This document shows positions 1 to 11,812 of a stretch of DNA of 64,000 nt, one piece after another. Position 1 is the stretch's first letter, and every line of letters starts with the position of its first letter. The translations under genes and the position numbers were made by a program. Location: positions 1 through 64,000 of the forward strand of contig JAUXGN010000001.1 in assembly GCA_030622115.1 (NCBI GenBank), read 5' to 3'. The notes under the pieces are model-generated. The model was not told the origin of the DNA. It did no database searches and worked only from the letters and a program-made list of their open reading frames with translations. This stretch comes from Candidatus Eiseniibacteriota bacterium. GTDB lineage: Bacteria; Joyebacterota; Joyebacteria; Joyebacterales; Joyebacteraceae.

Positions 1-401
1 ATCGTATTCTGCCGCTTCTCGATGTAGAACGGGTCGTCGTGCTCCTCCGTGAAGTGCTTCGTGCTCCAATAGACCTTGTCGAACTTCTCGAGCCCGTTAA
101 GATCACAAGCTCGGGGGCCCACGATGATCGTTGCCGGCGCCTCTACGCTCGCCTCGGGATCGCTGCTTGGATACTTCGAGACCACCTCTCGCGCGTAGAA
201 GAGGAATGTCTTGGGGGACTGCACCGGGCACGCCCCGTGGAGTTCAAGCTTGCCGGGAACTTCTTCCTTCACGAGCTCGTAGTCGGGCGTCTCCGGGTTG
301 TTCATGATATCGAACGTGACCGGGACGTAGACCCTCTGGTTCTTGGCCCAGCGCCCGATGAGCTTGAGGAGGTTCTCTCGTCCGATGAAGACTTCTTTCA
401 T
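1..401 (-). CDS. Partial hydrogenase/sulfite reductase-type Fe-S subunit (N-terminal part)
   Basis: The first 133 codons run off the left edge of the window. The ATG at 401 has a GAGAGGG ribosome site nine bases upstream. The visible part resembles the N-terminal domain of the HydB/AsrA family (sulfhydrogenase beta subunit, anaerobic sulfite reductase subunit A): a 'P-x-K-x-F-L-F-x-x-R-E' segment near residue 70, then 'GPRACDLNGLEKFDKVYW' near residue 100, and 'DPFYIEKRQNT' at the edge. In the family this part precedes two 4Fe-4S clusters that pass electrons between a flavin partner and the catalytic subunit; those clusters would lie outside the window. A gene for an electron-transfer subunit of a multi-subunit redox enzyme is likely, but the exact enzyme cannot be told. 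Confidence 0.7.
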   Translation of the reverse strand, partial: MKEVFIGRENLLKLIGRWAKNQRVYVPVTFDIMNNPETPDYELVKEEVPGKLELHGACPVQSPKTFLFYAREVVSKYPSSDPEASVEAPATIIVGPRACDLNGLEKFDKVYWSTKHFTEEHDDPFYIEKRQNT

Positions 402-478
402 CCTTGCAAGCCCTCTCGCTTGGAGTTCCTTAGCTGAATCCGGCCGGCTCCCACGAGCCGTACGACCTTCCTGAGCGT

Positions 479-526
479 AAAGACGCCCCGCATCGCTATT
501 CTCTAGGAAAGCGATCTCGGGGTCTT
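479..526. other. Long interrupted hairpin upstream of the partial Fe-S gene
   Basis: AAAGA, CCCCG and ATCGCT on the left arm pair with AGCGAT, CGGGG and TCTTT on the right arm, with small bulges and a loop of about 12 bases. It lies 78 bases ahead of the start codon at 401, so it would sit in the 5' leader of that gene. No strong U-tract follows on either strand, so a terminator role is doubtful. Confidence 0.35.
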
Positions 527-644
527 TGTGTGCCACAGAGGTGGCTGGAACGCACTAGTCGTTGCCAGCAAGTAACAGTCAGTCCTTTCAACTGATTGTT
601 GCTCGCGGGGCGAAGCCTGTGCGCTCTCCGCCCGCGCCACGGAA

Positions 645-669
645 CAAAAACGGGCTCCCTATAGAGCCC
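645..669 (-). terminator. Rho-independent terminator after the SPFH operon
   Basis: On the minus strand GGGCTC pairs with GAGCCC around a six-base loop and is followed by GTTTTTG. It lies 65 bases beyond the stop codon of the HflK-like gene, as expected for the end of the gyrB-gyrA-SPFH transcription unit. Confidence 0.75.
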
Positions 670-733
670 CCATAACCCAACAGAGTTTAGCCCACCAGGG
701 AGCCAAGCGTCAAGCGCAAAAGGGAACAATCAG

Positions 734-1738
734 CTACGGCTTCATCTCCATGAATCTGAGATCCAATTCACCCCCACCGGCATCGTCGTTCAGGATGTAC
801 TTCTTCACCGTGGATAGCACAGTATCCATCGTCTCAAGCCAGAGCCGGGTACGAATGGTGCTCCGTCCGCTTCGGTACTCGGCAACGAGCGCTCGGAAGC
901 GGTCCGCCTCTCCTTGTGCTCTATTGACGAGTTCCGTGCTGTCACCGCGCGCGGCAATGATCAGCGCGGCACCCTCACCTCGAGCCATTGGCACGACTCG
1001 GTTGGCGTAGCCGTTGGCCTCCTGGATAATGCGGTTCTTGTCCTCGCGGGCGCTGGCCACGTCCCTGAAGGAATCGGCCACATCCCGCGGCGGATTGACC
1101 TCCTGGATATGGGCCGCCACGAGTTCGATCCCTGTGCCGTATGAGTCCAGCAGCTCCTGGGCTCCTGCCTTAACATGGCGCTCGATCTCGAGCTTGGCGG
1201 TGGTCAGAACATCATCGACGCTCATGACCGCCACCTTCTCCGTCAGGACCGCCTCACAGGCCTTTCTTACGAGCCAGTGAGGCTCCTCGGCTCCGAACAG
1301 GAACGCCGCCGGATCCTTGACAACGTACTGAATGAGAAGCTGTCCCTCTATAATATTGGCATCGCCCGTGACGAACTGTGTCTCCCGCGAGGTGGCTGAC
1401 AGCCCCCGGACCCGATCGATGATCTTGTAGCCCACACTCATCCTCTTGATGGACGTCACCTGGGGAGTCGCAACCTTGCCCACGGGCCACGGAATCCGGT
1501 AGTGGATGCCCGGTTCGATGTTGGCGGAGACGAGTCTGCCGAAATGTGTGACGACACCCCGCTCGTCGGGCTCTACAACATATATGCCCGACAGCACATA
1601 CATTGTGAGTAGCCCGATCACGAAGAGCCGCGCAAGCCGCTTGACCCGAGGCAGACCGGCCTTCATATCGGTCCTGACACTCGCATCATCGGCCCATATG
1701 CCGCTGTTCTCGCTACCCGCATCCCGCCCGTGACTCAC
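734..1738 (-). CDS. hflK: HflK-like SPFH/band 7 membrane protein
   Basis: A 334-residue protein with one N-terminal membrane segment (about residues 36-55) followed by an SPFH domain that opens 'VEPDERGVVTHFGRL'. The late part carries the HflK signature 'SFRDVASAREDKNRII' and an alanine/glutamate-rich coiled coil ('ANGYANRVVPMARGEG'). HflK and HflC form a cage around the FtsH protease in the membrane and modulate its access to substrates. The chosen start is a GTG three bases after the stop of the HflC-like gene; an internal ATG at residue 25, preceded by AGGA, is an alternative. It is the last gene of a run of three SPFH genes and is followed by a terminator. The assignment to HflK rather than a generic band 7 protein rests on this motif and the adjacent HflC. 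Confidence 0.85.
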   Translation of the reverse strand: MSHGRDAGSENSGIWADDASVRTDMKAGLPRVKRLARLFVIGLLTMYVLSGIYVVEPDERGVVTHFGRLVSANIEPGIHYRIPWPVGKVATPQVTSIKRMSVGYKIIDRVRGLSATSRETQFVTGDANIIEGQLLIQYVVKDPAAFLFGAEEPHWLVRKACEAVLTEKVAVMSVDDVLTTAKLEIERHVKAGAQELLDSYGTGIELVAAHIQEVNPPRDVADSFRDVASAREDKNRIIQEANGYANRVVPMARGEGAALIIAARGDSTELVNRAQGEADRFRALVAEYRSGRSTIRTRLWLETMDTVLSTVKKYILNDDAGGGELDLRFMEMKP

Positions 1739-1741
1739 CGT

Positions 1742-2620
1742 CTAGTTTCCCTTCCCGTCAAGGAACTTCAAGAGTTCGGAATCTGAGGATAGGACGATCG
1801 TTGTCTGCTCATCCATGAACGTCTTGTACGACTCGAGGGTTCTTAAGAATTCGTAGAACTCCGGGGCGACACTGTGTGCCGAACTGTAGATGCCCATCGC
1901 CGCAGCGTCGCCGCGACCACGGATGCCCTCCGCCTCGCGGTATGCCTCCGCGAGTATCTCCTGTCGCTCCCTGTCGGCCACAGCTCGTATCTTGATTGCC
2001 TCTTCCTCCCCCTCGGAACGATAGCGCTTTGCTGTTCTGTCGCGCTCCGCTCGCATGCGGTCGAAGACGCTCTGCTTGTTCTGCTCGGGGAAAGCGATCC
2101 GCTTCATTCGTACATCGGTCACCTCGATCCCGAAGTTCGCTTCCGCCGTCGCACGGCAGCCGTTGGTCACAACTGCCATGATCTCGTCGATCTTCATCTC
2201 TTCGGGGTTGATGGATATGAGGGCATGAATCGGGTACCGTCCAAGCGCAGCCCCCATCTCCGAGGCAACGATGTCCGCCATCCGCACCTCGGCGCCCGCT
2301 CGATCGTTAACGGTTTCGAGGAATCGTCGCGGGTCGTTGATTCGCCACGCCACAAATGCGTCCGCCACGACGTTCTTCTTGTCGTTCGTCAGGAACTCGG
2401 TCGGCTTCGGATCGTAGACCAGAAGCCGCTTGTCGAAGAAGCGCACAGCCTGCACCGGCTGTGGCAGCTTCCAGTAGAGCCCGGCGCTCTCAATGACGGC
2501 AACAGGCTTCCCGAACTGAGTCACGATGGCGGTGCTCATCTCGTCCACAACAAAGACAGTGGACCGCCCTATCAACAGAAGCAGGATGATGACGGCCAGC
2601 GTGTAGTATCGTCGCTTCAT
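1742..2620 (-). CDS. hflC: HflC-like SPFH/band 7 membrane protein
   Basis: A 292-residue protein starting with a membrane segment (residues 6-24) and then 'VVDEMSTAIVTQFGKPV', the usual HflC opening. The middle has 'ERDRTAKRYRSEGEEEAIKI', matching the HflC coiled-coil region with its AEGE-like pattern, and the end 'AHSVAPEFYEFLRTLESYK' is the conserved HflC tail. The likely partners are the HflK-like proteins encoded on either side, three bases away in each case, so co-translation is likely. In the family the complex regulates FtsH. No ftsH is present in this window, so that partner must be encoded elsewhere. Confidence 0.88.
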   Translation of the reverse strand: MKRRYYTLAVIILLLLIGRSTVFVVDEMSTAIVTQFGKPVAVIESAGLYWKLPQPVQAVRFFDKRLLVYDPKPTEFLTNDKKNVVADAFVAWRINDPRRFLETVNDRAGAEVRMADIVASEMGAALGRYPIHALISINPEEMKIDEIMAVVTNGCRATAEANFGIEVTDVRMKRIAFPEQNKQSVFDRMRAERDRTAKRYRSEGEEEAIKIRAVADRERQEILAEAYREAEGIRGRGDAAAMGIYSSAHSVAPEFYEFLRTLESYKTFMDEQTTIVLSSDSELLKFLDGKGN

Positions 2621-2623
2621 TTC

Positions 2624-4345
2624 CTAGTCCTCCAGCGGAACTCTCGCACTCAGCTTTTGATCGTAGACTCTGATGTCATACCCTTTGAGTTTGAGATCCG
2701 AACTCACAATGTACTTCTCCTTGCCCTGAAGCAGAGTCTCCATCGTCTCGATGTAGAGTCGTGTCTCAGCAACCGCGCCCGCCTTTCTGTGCTCCTTGGC
2801 CAGCGCCACAAATCTCTCCGCGTCGCCTGTGGCTCTACTCTGGAGCGCATGGCTGTACCCACGAGCCTCAAGAATCGACGCCTCCGCCTCCCCGCGGGCG
2901 CGCGGGATGGTCTGATTCGCGTACCCGTACGCTTCGTTCATGATACGGTTCTTGTCTTCGCGAGCGCTGGCGACGTCGCGGAATGCCGGGACTACCTCGA
3001 GTGGCGGGTGTATATCCTGAAGACAAACGCCTATCACCTCGATGCCGACCGACGCCGAGTCAAGGAGCTCCTGGGTTCGCGCTCGCAGCGTCTCCTCGAA
3101 CTCATCGCGCCGCACCGTCAGGATATCATCTATGGCAAGTGACCCGGTCTCCTTCGACATCACCGATTCCAGGATGAAGCGAATGTAGTCGTCCTTCTCG
3201 GCCACGTTGAAAACGTAGTCGTTGACGTCGGATACCGCGTAGAAAACGACTATGTTCATATCGATGATGTTTTCATCACCGGTGAGCCTTAGCGCCTCGT
3301 TGGGTATCTTCTCGTATGTCCCCGCCGCGTGTCGGCTCTCCCACAGCGTCGCGTAGAATTCCTCCGCAACGCGCGTCACAGCTCTGGGCACATCGCGTGT
3401 GCGGAAACCGATCTCGAGGCGATGGAGACGCGAGACCTCAACGCGAACAACACTGTCCACGGGCCACGGCGCCTTCATATGCACGCCCGGACCAAGTGCG
3501 TCCCCGATGGAACTCCCGAAACGCATAACGACACCCTCACGTCCCGGCCCGACGAATACGAGTGAGGTGGAAAGCCAGGCGAGAACGACTGCCCATATGA
3601 CGAGACGAAGCAGGCGTCGCCGGTTGCGGGGTCGCGTCAGCGTGCCCCAACAGTACCGACAACGATCAGACCACCCCATCCGCTCGAAGGCGCCGGCTAG
3701 AACTCGTACCGGAAGCGTGTCGGCCAGCTTCGCGAAGCCGGTTGTGTCGGTCGCAGTGCGCGTCCTGAGCCCGGCGATCGAGGCGGAGAGAATCTCACCG
3801 CCCGAACCGACGATGAAGACACCGACGACCACGGCCGCAATCCTGTCCAGACCGATCCCCATGGTGTGACCCATAAGACCAATGACGACCGCAACGCTCG
3901 TGAGCATGTCCATTCGGGAGTGATAACCGTCGGCGACGAGACTCATGCTGCCGGTCTCTCTCCCGACGTAGAGCTTGTACTGCGCGGCGTAGTATGAGAC
4001 GAGGGCGGCAACCAGGCTACCCACGATCGCTATGGGTAGATTCCGTATGTCGGAGGATGACACCGCCGAGACTTTTCGGAAGATCCCGACAGCGGCCACG
4101 AAGATGAGAGCTGCTATGAGGATGCCGATAACATTCTCAACGACGACGAGGTTGCCTCGCCCTCCACGTCGTGAGATCCTGGCGCCCGTCCAGACCAGGC
4201 CGGAGGCGGCCACGTCGGACCCCGAATGCCACGCATCTGCTACGAGCGCGAGGCTCCCAGAGAGAAACGCCAGTGTCAGTTTGAGTATGACCAGACCGAT
4301 GTTGATTCCTATGGATATCAACGCGGTCCGTTCGACCCTGTCCAA
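2624..4345 (-). CDS. Fusion of CDF cation transporter membrane domain with HflK-like SPFH domain
   Basis: Residues 1-195 form the six-helix membrane domain of a cation diffusion facilitator. Both metal-site motifs are visible: H40-x3-D44 in the second helix and H142-x3-D146 in the fifth, the arrangement seen in zinc-type CDF proteins. The usual C-terminal dimerisation domain is missing. Instead a short linker with a C-x2-C pair (residues 229-232) leads to a seventh membrane segment (about 245-265) and a complete SPFH domain that starts 'GPGREGVVMRFG' and includes 'FRDVASAREDKNRIMNEAYG', as in HflK. The start is a TTG behind GGAGG with six bases between. The frame is open throughout, so this is one gene. 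It lies 63 bases after gyrA and is coupled to hflC. Metal transport and FtsH control in one polypeptide is an inference from the domains. Confidence 0.82.
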   Translation of the reverse strand: MDRVERTALISIGINIGLVILKLTLAFLSGSLALVADAWHSGSDVAASGLVWTGARISRRGGRGNLVVVENVIGILIAALIFVAAVGIFRKVSAVSSSDIRNLPIAIVGSLVAALVSYYAAQYKLYVGRETGSMSLVADGYHSRMDMLTSVAVVIGLMGHTMGIGLDRIAAVVVGVFIVGSGGEILSASIAGLRTRTATDTTGFAKLADTLPVRVLAGAFERMGWSDRCRYCWGTLTRPRNRRRLLRLVIWAVVLAWLSTSLVFVGPGREGVVMRFGSSIGDALGPGVHMKAPWPVDSVVRVEVSRLHRLEIGFRTRDVPRAVTRVAEEFYATLWESRHAAGTYEKIPNEALRLTGDENIIDMNIVVFYAVSDVNDYVFNVAEKDDYIRFILESVMSKETGSLAIDDILTVRRDEFEETLRARTQELLDSASVGIEVIGVCLQDIHPPLEVVPAFRDVASAREDKNRIMNEAYGYANQTIPRARGEAEASILEARGYSHALQSRATGDAERFVALAKEHRKAGAVAETRLYIETMETLLQGKEKYIVSSDLKLKGYDIRVYDQKLSARVPLED

Positions 4346-4408
4346 GCCTCGCCTCCTCGCCCGGCAAACTACCCGCCGGCAAGGACAAAGGTTTAAGGGC
4401 GCCGCATG

Positions 4409-6838
4409 CTAGTCCTCTGTGACCACGCGCGCCACACCCACAACCCTGTCCCCGGAGTTCAGGTTTATTACCTTCACTCCCTGCGTGTTGCGTCCAATCA
4501 GCGAAATCCCGCCGACGGGAAGGCGAATCATGATCCCGTTCGCTGTCATTATCATGACGTGGTCGGTCTCGTTAACAACATGGACCGCAACCACAGGACC
4601 ATTCCGCTTGTTAGCCTTGATCGATATGACCCCTCGACCGCCGCGCTTGATGACACGGTAGTCGGAGATCTTCGTTCTCTTTCCGTAACCGTTCTCAGTG
4701 ATCGAGAGGACGGTCCCATCCTCACCCACGACGACGGCCATGTCAACAACCTCGTCGCCCTTCGCGAGCAGAGTACCACGCACACCACGTGCGGCGCGAC
4801 CCATCTCGCGCACGTCGCTCTCATGGAAGCGAATGGCCTTCCCAAGCCTCTTCGTCAGGAAGATGTCATGGTTGCCGTCGGTTACTGCGGTATCGATGAG
4901 CTCATCGTTCTCGTCGATGTTCATTGCCCGGATGCCGCCTCGCCGCGGATGTGAGAAGGCCGACAGACGAGTCTTCTTTACGACGCCGTTCCGGGACGCC
5001 ATTATGATGAAGTGCTCATTGTCGAACTCTCTGACGGGCACAAAGGCCCGAATGTGCTCGCCCTTACCGAGCGCCAGGATGTTCACGATCGCCTTGCCCC
5101 GAGCCGCGCGACCCACCTGTGGGATCTCGTGTACCCGGAGCCAGTGGCAATGACCGGACTGCGTGAAGAAAAGGATGTAGTCGTGCGTCGAGGCGATGAA
5201 CATGTGCTCAACGAAGTCATCCTCTTTCGTTCCCATGCCGGCGATGCCCTTCCCGCCACGCCGCTGCCTGCGATACGTCCCGACGGGAAGACGTTTGATG
5301 TAGCCGGAGTGCGATATCGAGATGGCCATATCCTCTTCGGCAATCAGGTCTTCTATTGTGAAGTCGGTCGTAGCATCGACTATCTCTGTTCGCCGCTCAT
5401 CACCGTATGCCTCGACGGCCGCATCCAGATCCTCCTGGACGATTCCAAGCACCTTCGTACGGCTCTCGAGAATGCTCTGCAACATCGCGATGAGCTTGAT
5501 GATCTCCTTGTACTCTTCCTCGATCTTCTTCCTCTGAAGCCCGGTGAGCCGCTGAAGACGCATGTCGAGGATGGCCTGCGCCTGGATCTCCGACAACTTG
5601 AACTTCTTCATGAGGCCCGACCGCGCAGTATCCACGTCCTTCGATGCCCTGATGAGCTTGATGATCTCATCAATGTGATCGAGCGCCTTCCTCAACCCCT
5701 CGAGGATATGCGCCCGGGCTTCGGCTTTCGCGAGATCGAACTTCGTGCGGCGGATGATCACGTCTTCGCGGTGCTCAATGAACGCGTCGATCATTTGCCT
5801 GAGTGTCATGACTTTCGGCTCGCCGTTCTTAAGCGCGAGGAGGATCGCGCCGAAGGTCGTCTGCATCTGTGTGTGCTTGTAGAGAAGGTTCAGAACGACG
5901 GCCGCTATCGCATCGCGCTTGAGGTCTATGACAAGCCGGATCCCGTCCCGATCGGACTCGTCCCGGATATCGCGGATGCCGTCGATCTTCCCGCTCCTGA
6001 CGAGGTTCGCCATCGCCTCGATCAGATTTGATTTGTTCACCTGGAACGGGACTTCGGTGACGACGATACACTCCGCGCCGTTCTGATGCGTCTCAATGTT
6101 CGCCCGCGCGCGGACGATTATCCTGCCGCGGCCCGTCGTGTATGCATCGCGTATTCCGGCGCGGCCGAAGATGATCCCCCCTGTCGGGAAATCAGGTCCC
6201 TCCACGATCTTGAAAAGCTCCGTGTCGGGGACGGAAGGGTCTTTCATCACGAGACTGATCGCCTGAGCCAGTTCTGTGAGGTTGTGTGGGGGAATGTTGG
6301 TCGCCATCCCGACGGCGATGCCGGACGCTCCGTTCATGAGAAGGTTCGGGAGGCGAGCCGGAAGCACAACGGGTTCCTCTCGCGTCTCGTCGTAGTTTGG
6401 AATGAAGTCTACGGTGTCCTTCTTGAGATCGGCCAGGAGATCCTCGGCCGTCCGCCGGAGGCGTGCCTCGGTGTACCGCTCAGCCGCCGCTCTGTCTCCA
6501 TCGATCGATCCGAAGTTGCCCTGGCCCTCGACAAGCATGTAACGAAGCGAGAAGTCCTGAGCCATCCGAACCATCGCGTCGTAGACGGCCGTCGTCCCGT
6601 GTGGATGGTAGTTGCCGGTCACGTCGCCGGAGATCTTGGCGGATTTCCTGTAGGGCTTGTTGTGCGCAAGACTCAACTCGTCCATCGCCACGAGGATGCG
6701 TCTCTGAACCGGTTTGAGCCCGTCCCTGACATCGGGCAGGGCGCGTGACACTATGACGCTCATCGCGTAAGCGATGTACGACTTCTTCATCTCGTCTTCT
6801 ATGATGACGGGAAGTATGCGTTCGGTCTGCTGTGCCAT
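4409..6838 (-). CDS. gyrA: DNA gyrase subunit A
   Basis: An 809-residue GyrA. The catalytic tyrosine is Y122 in '[11 protein letters not shown]', and the first 120 residues keep exact register with E. coli numbering. The C-terminal domain carries the GyrA-box 'QRRGGKG', which separates gyrase from topoisomerase IV. It cuts and reseals DNA to introduce negative supercoils together with GyrB. In the quinolone region the sequence reads [10 protein letters not shown], so positions 82 and 83 are both threonine where E. coli has aspartate and serine, while D87 is kept. It lies 16 bases downstream of gyrB on the same strand, and the next gene is only 63 bases further, so one transcript is likely. 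Confidence 0.97.
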   Translation of the reverse strand: MAQQTERILPVIIEDEMKKSYIAYAMSVIVSRALPDVRDGLKPVQRRILVAMDELSLAHNKPYRKSAKISGDVTGNYHPHGTTAVYDAMVRMAQDFSLRYMLVEGQGNFGSIDGDRAAAERYTEARLRRTAEDLLADLKKDTVDFIPNYDETREEPVVLPARLPNLLMNGASGIAVGMATNIPPHNLTELAQAISLVMKDPSVPDTELFKIVEGPDFPTGGIIFGRAGIRDAYTTGRGRIIVRARANIETHQNGAECIVVTEVPFQVNKSNLIEAMANLVRSGKIDGIRDIRDESDRDGIRLVIDLKRDAIAAVVLNLLYKHTQMQTTFGAILLALKNGEPKVMTLRQMIDAFIEHREDVIIRRTKFDLAKAEARAHILEGLRKALDHIDEIIKLIRASKDVDTARSGLMKKFKLSEIQAQAILDMRLQRLTGLQRKKIEEEYKEIIKLIAMLQSILESRTKVLGIVQEDLDAAVEAYGDERRTEIVDATTDFTIEDLIAEEDMAISISHSGYIKRLPVGTYRRQRRGGKGIAGMGTKEDDFVEHMFIASTHDYILFFTQSGHCHWLRVHEIPQVGRAARGKAIVNILALGKGEHIRAFVPVREFDNEHFIIMASRNGVVKKTRLSAFSHPRRGGIRAMNIDENDELIDTAVTDGNHDIFLTKRLGKAIRFHESDVREMGRAARGVRGTLLAKGDEVVDMAVVVGEDGTVLSITENGYGKRTKISDYRVIKRGGRGVISIKANKRNGPVVAVHVVNETDHVMIMTANGIMIRLPVGGISLIGRNTQGVKVINLNSGDRVVGVARVVTED

Positions 6839-6854
6839 CCGTCCCTCGTGGAAT

Positions 6855-9341
<2,487 letters not shown>

Positions 9342-9345
<4 letters not shown>

Positions 9346-10460
9346 TCTCTGACAACCTCCCCCGCCTCAACGCCGAAGCAGGTACTTCTCCCAAGGACTC
9401 CTTTCGGCAGGCGCCTCGTCGATGTCATGAGCGCCTGACCGAACTCCTCCGTCAACTCAACCAGCGCCCCTGCCCTCGTCTCATCCAGCTCCGACAGGAT
9501 GTCATCGAGAAGAACAATTACTCCCTGCCCGTTCTGATCAAGAGCTGCGGCCTGTCCCAGTTTGAGCGCGATCGCCGCCGTACGGTGCTGGCCTTGTGAG
9601 CCGAAGGACCGGAGCGCGCGTCCATTGAGTCTGACCTCGAGATCGTCCCGGTGTGGACCCAGCAGAGTGAACCCGCGTCTTCTCTCGTCCTCAGAGATCC
9701 GGCCGAGCGCCTCCCGAAAGGCTTGTTCAACATCGCCCTCCGCGTGGGCTGCCGCTTCCTTGCCTCCTGCCGAAAGAACCGTTCCGCGATATCCGAGCTC
9801 GAGTTCGTCGACTGCCGAGATGCGGGAATGCGTGTGTGATACGCAGCTTGCAAAGTGCGGAAGGAAAGCGAGTCGTGTTGCTATCACTCTGCTTCCGTAC
9901 TTCACCAGCCTCTCCGTCCAGACGTCGACGATCCGGTCGGATTCCTCATCGGGAGACCACGAGAGAAGCGCTTCGTTTCTTTGCCTCAACGTCCGTCGGT
10001 AGTTTGCCAGGGCCGTCAGATATCCGGAGTCGAGCTGGCAGAGCGTCATGTCAAGAAGTCGTCTTCGTTCCGCCGGTCCGCCCTTTGTAATCCACGTGTC
10101 CTCCGGACTGAACCAGGCGACACGCAGCACTCCAACCAGGTCGGACAGCCTTGCCAGCGATTCACCCGCTACCCGGACCTCCTTGCCCTCCGAGCGCGTG
10201 AACCGGAGCACGATTCCGAGTGGTGTCTCGCCACACCTCGCCTCACCACCCACCCCGAAGCCGCGTTCTCCCCACTTGACCACCTCGGTGTCGCTGCTTC
10301 CTCGAAGCGACCGCGCGACCGCAAGGTATGATACGGCCTCGAGGATGCTCGTCTTGCCCGAGCCGTTCGAACCATGGAAAAAGTTGAGCCCTTGGTCGAG
10401 CTCAACCTCGAGCCTGCCGTAGTTCCGAAAACTTTCAAGCCTCAACGTCCGGAGCCACAT
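9342..10460 (-). CDS. recF: RecF recombination/replication repair protein
   Basis: An SMC-like ATPase that helps load RecA at single-strand gaps. Walker A is 'GSNGSGKTS' at residues 30-38, the signature region has 'LGPHRDDLEV', and Walker B is 'VIVLLDDILSELDETR'. The ATG at 10460 gives the standard N-terminus 'MWLRTLRLESFRNYG' and about 372 residues, close to the family norm. A GTG at 10529 with AGGA upstream would add 23 residues without family similarity and overlap dnaN; it cannot be excluded. It lies between dnaN and dciA on the same strand. Confidence 0.95.
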
Positions 10461-10495
10461 CCGCTTGCCGGCGGCCGGCGTGTTCACGCCCGCCG

Positions 10496-11617
10496 CTACG
10501 TCGACAGCCTGAGCGGCATGAGGAGACACAGGTGTTCCTCTCCCTCGACGGGTTCCGCCGTACTCACGATCGCCGCTCCGACAGGACTGCCGAGAACGAA
10601 ATGCGCGTTGTCTCCGTCCAGGTGCTTGAGCACATCGAGAAGGTAGTTCGCGTTGTAACCGACCTCCATCTTCTCGGAGTCGAACTTCGCGGCTATCTCC
10701 TCCTTGGCCTCTCCCACATCGGGAGTTGAGACGGCCAGTTCAACCTTCTTCTTGGAAAGCACGAGCTTCACCTGGTGGGTGAGCGCGTCGGACAGAACGG
10801 CCACCCGTTTGACGGCGCTCGCAAGTTCCGCGCGTCCAACCATAAGGTTCTTCTCATTATCCTTGGGAATCACCTGGTGGTAATTGGGAAACGGCCCCTC
10901 AAGAAGACGCGAGTTGATCGTCGTGTCTCCTGCGAAGAAGACAACGTGGTTCTCCTGCACCGCAACCTTCACCGTCTCATCGCCCTCCGCACCGATAATC
11001 CTTGTCGCATGAGCGAGCGCCTTTGGGGGAACGATGATGTCCTTCCCCTCGAGCTTTGAGAAGTCACCGGCCACCTTGAACGTGGCAAGCCTGTGGCCGT
11101 CGGTCGCCGTCATGCCCATCGACTTCGCCGTGAACTCCCAGAACGCGCCGTTCAGCGACGGTCGCGTCTCGTCCCTGGAGATACAGAAGCTCACCTTGTC
11201 GACCATGCGAACGAGAAGCTCCGCGTCCACATCGAAAGCCGCCGAGAGATCGCTCTCGGGGAGTTTCGGGAACTCCTCCGCGGGGAGACCCACGATTCTG
11301 AACTTGCCCTTGCCTGACTTAATGGATATTTCCTCACCGTCAACACTGACGGTCACGTCGGCATCGGCAAGGGCTCTCACGATCTCCGAGAAGCGCTTGG
11401 CCGGCAGAGTGATCCCTCCCCCAGCATCCACACCCGCCACAATCTTCGTGGTCACCGTCATGTCGAGATCGGTCGCCGTGATCGAAACGGTCTTTGTTTT
11501 CTGGTCGGCCTCGAGAAGGAAGTTCGCGAGGATCGGAAGGGTCGTCTTCGGCGAGACGACGGCCAACACTCTCTGGATCGCCTTCTCCAAATCCTGCCTG
11601 GCGATGGAGAACCTCAT
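10496..11617 (-). CDS. dnaN: DNA polymerase III sliding clamp (beta subunit)
   Basis: A 373-residue beta clamp. The N-terminus 'MRFSIARQDLEKAIQRVLAV' followed by 'KTTLPILANFLLEA' is diagnostic, and the end 'EEHLCLLMPLRLS' matches the conserved C-terminal clamp edge. It tethers the replicative polymerase to DNA. GGAGG lies seven bases before the ATG. A good promoter (11724-11752) lies about 110 bases upstream, which fits because the gene is separated from dnaA by a glycosidase gene and must drive dnaN-recF-dciA-gyrB-gyrA itself. Confidence 0.97.
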   Translation of the reverse strand: MRFSIARQDLEKAIQRVLAVVSPKTTLPILANFLLEADQKTKTVSITATDLDMTVTTKIVAGVDAGGGITLPAKRFSEIVRALADADVTVSVDGEEISIKSGKGKFRIVGLPAEEFPKLPESDLSAAFDVDAELLVRMVDKVSFCISRDETRPSLNGAFWEFTAKSMGMTATDGHRLATFKVAGDFSKLEGKDIIVPPKALAHATRIIGAEGDETVKVAVQENHVVFFAGDTTINSRLLEGPFPNYHQVIPKDNEKNLMVGRAELASAVKRVAVLSDALTHQVKLVLSKKKVELAVSTPDVGEAKEEIAAKFDSEKMEVGYNANYLLDVLKHLDGDNAHFVLGSPVGAAIVSTAEPVEGEEHLCLLMPLRLST

Positions 11618-11723
11618 GAGCTACCTCCAAAAAAGAGAAAGGCAAACAGTTGAGGAAGAATCGTGGTTCGTGTGTTCAGAAGACCCATCATGCCGACGCA
11701 AAGACGCCTTTGTCTTCGACGCC

Positions 11724-11752
11724 ATTATAGGGACGCAAAGAGCGCCCCGCAA
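11724..11752 (-). promoter_or_regulatory. Sigma70-type promoter for dnaN
   Basis: Minus-strand TTGCGG, 17 bases, then a perfect TATAAT. It lies 107 bases upstream of the dnaN start and downstream of the glycosidase stop codon. Confidence 0.6.
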
Positions 11753-11812
11753 GGCAAATCGACTGTTCGGAGACGTCTCTAACTCGCGTCCGCGCGGATG
11801 GCAACGCGGGTG

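Larger units (their letters stand above)
402..733. other. Non-coding interval with several hairpins
   Basis: No convincing gene. It holds a terminator for the SPFH operon (645-669), an imperfect hairpin at about 576-603 (AACAGTCAG paired with CTGATTGTT) and a longer interrupted hairpin at 479-526, all ahead of the minus-strand gene that starts at 401. A 77-codon open frame at 496-729 runs through the terminator and has no ribosome site. Confidence 0.5.

Noticed and set aside
496-729. Minus-strand 77-codon frame after the SPFH operon
   Set aside because: It runs through the terminator at 645-669 and lacks a ribosome site.
1874-3142. Long plus-strand open frame (422 codons) opposite the SPFH genes
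   Set aside because: It is antisense to two strongly supported genes, has no ribosome site and its product shows no family pattern.
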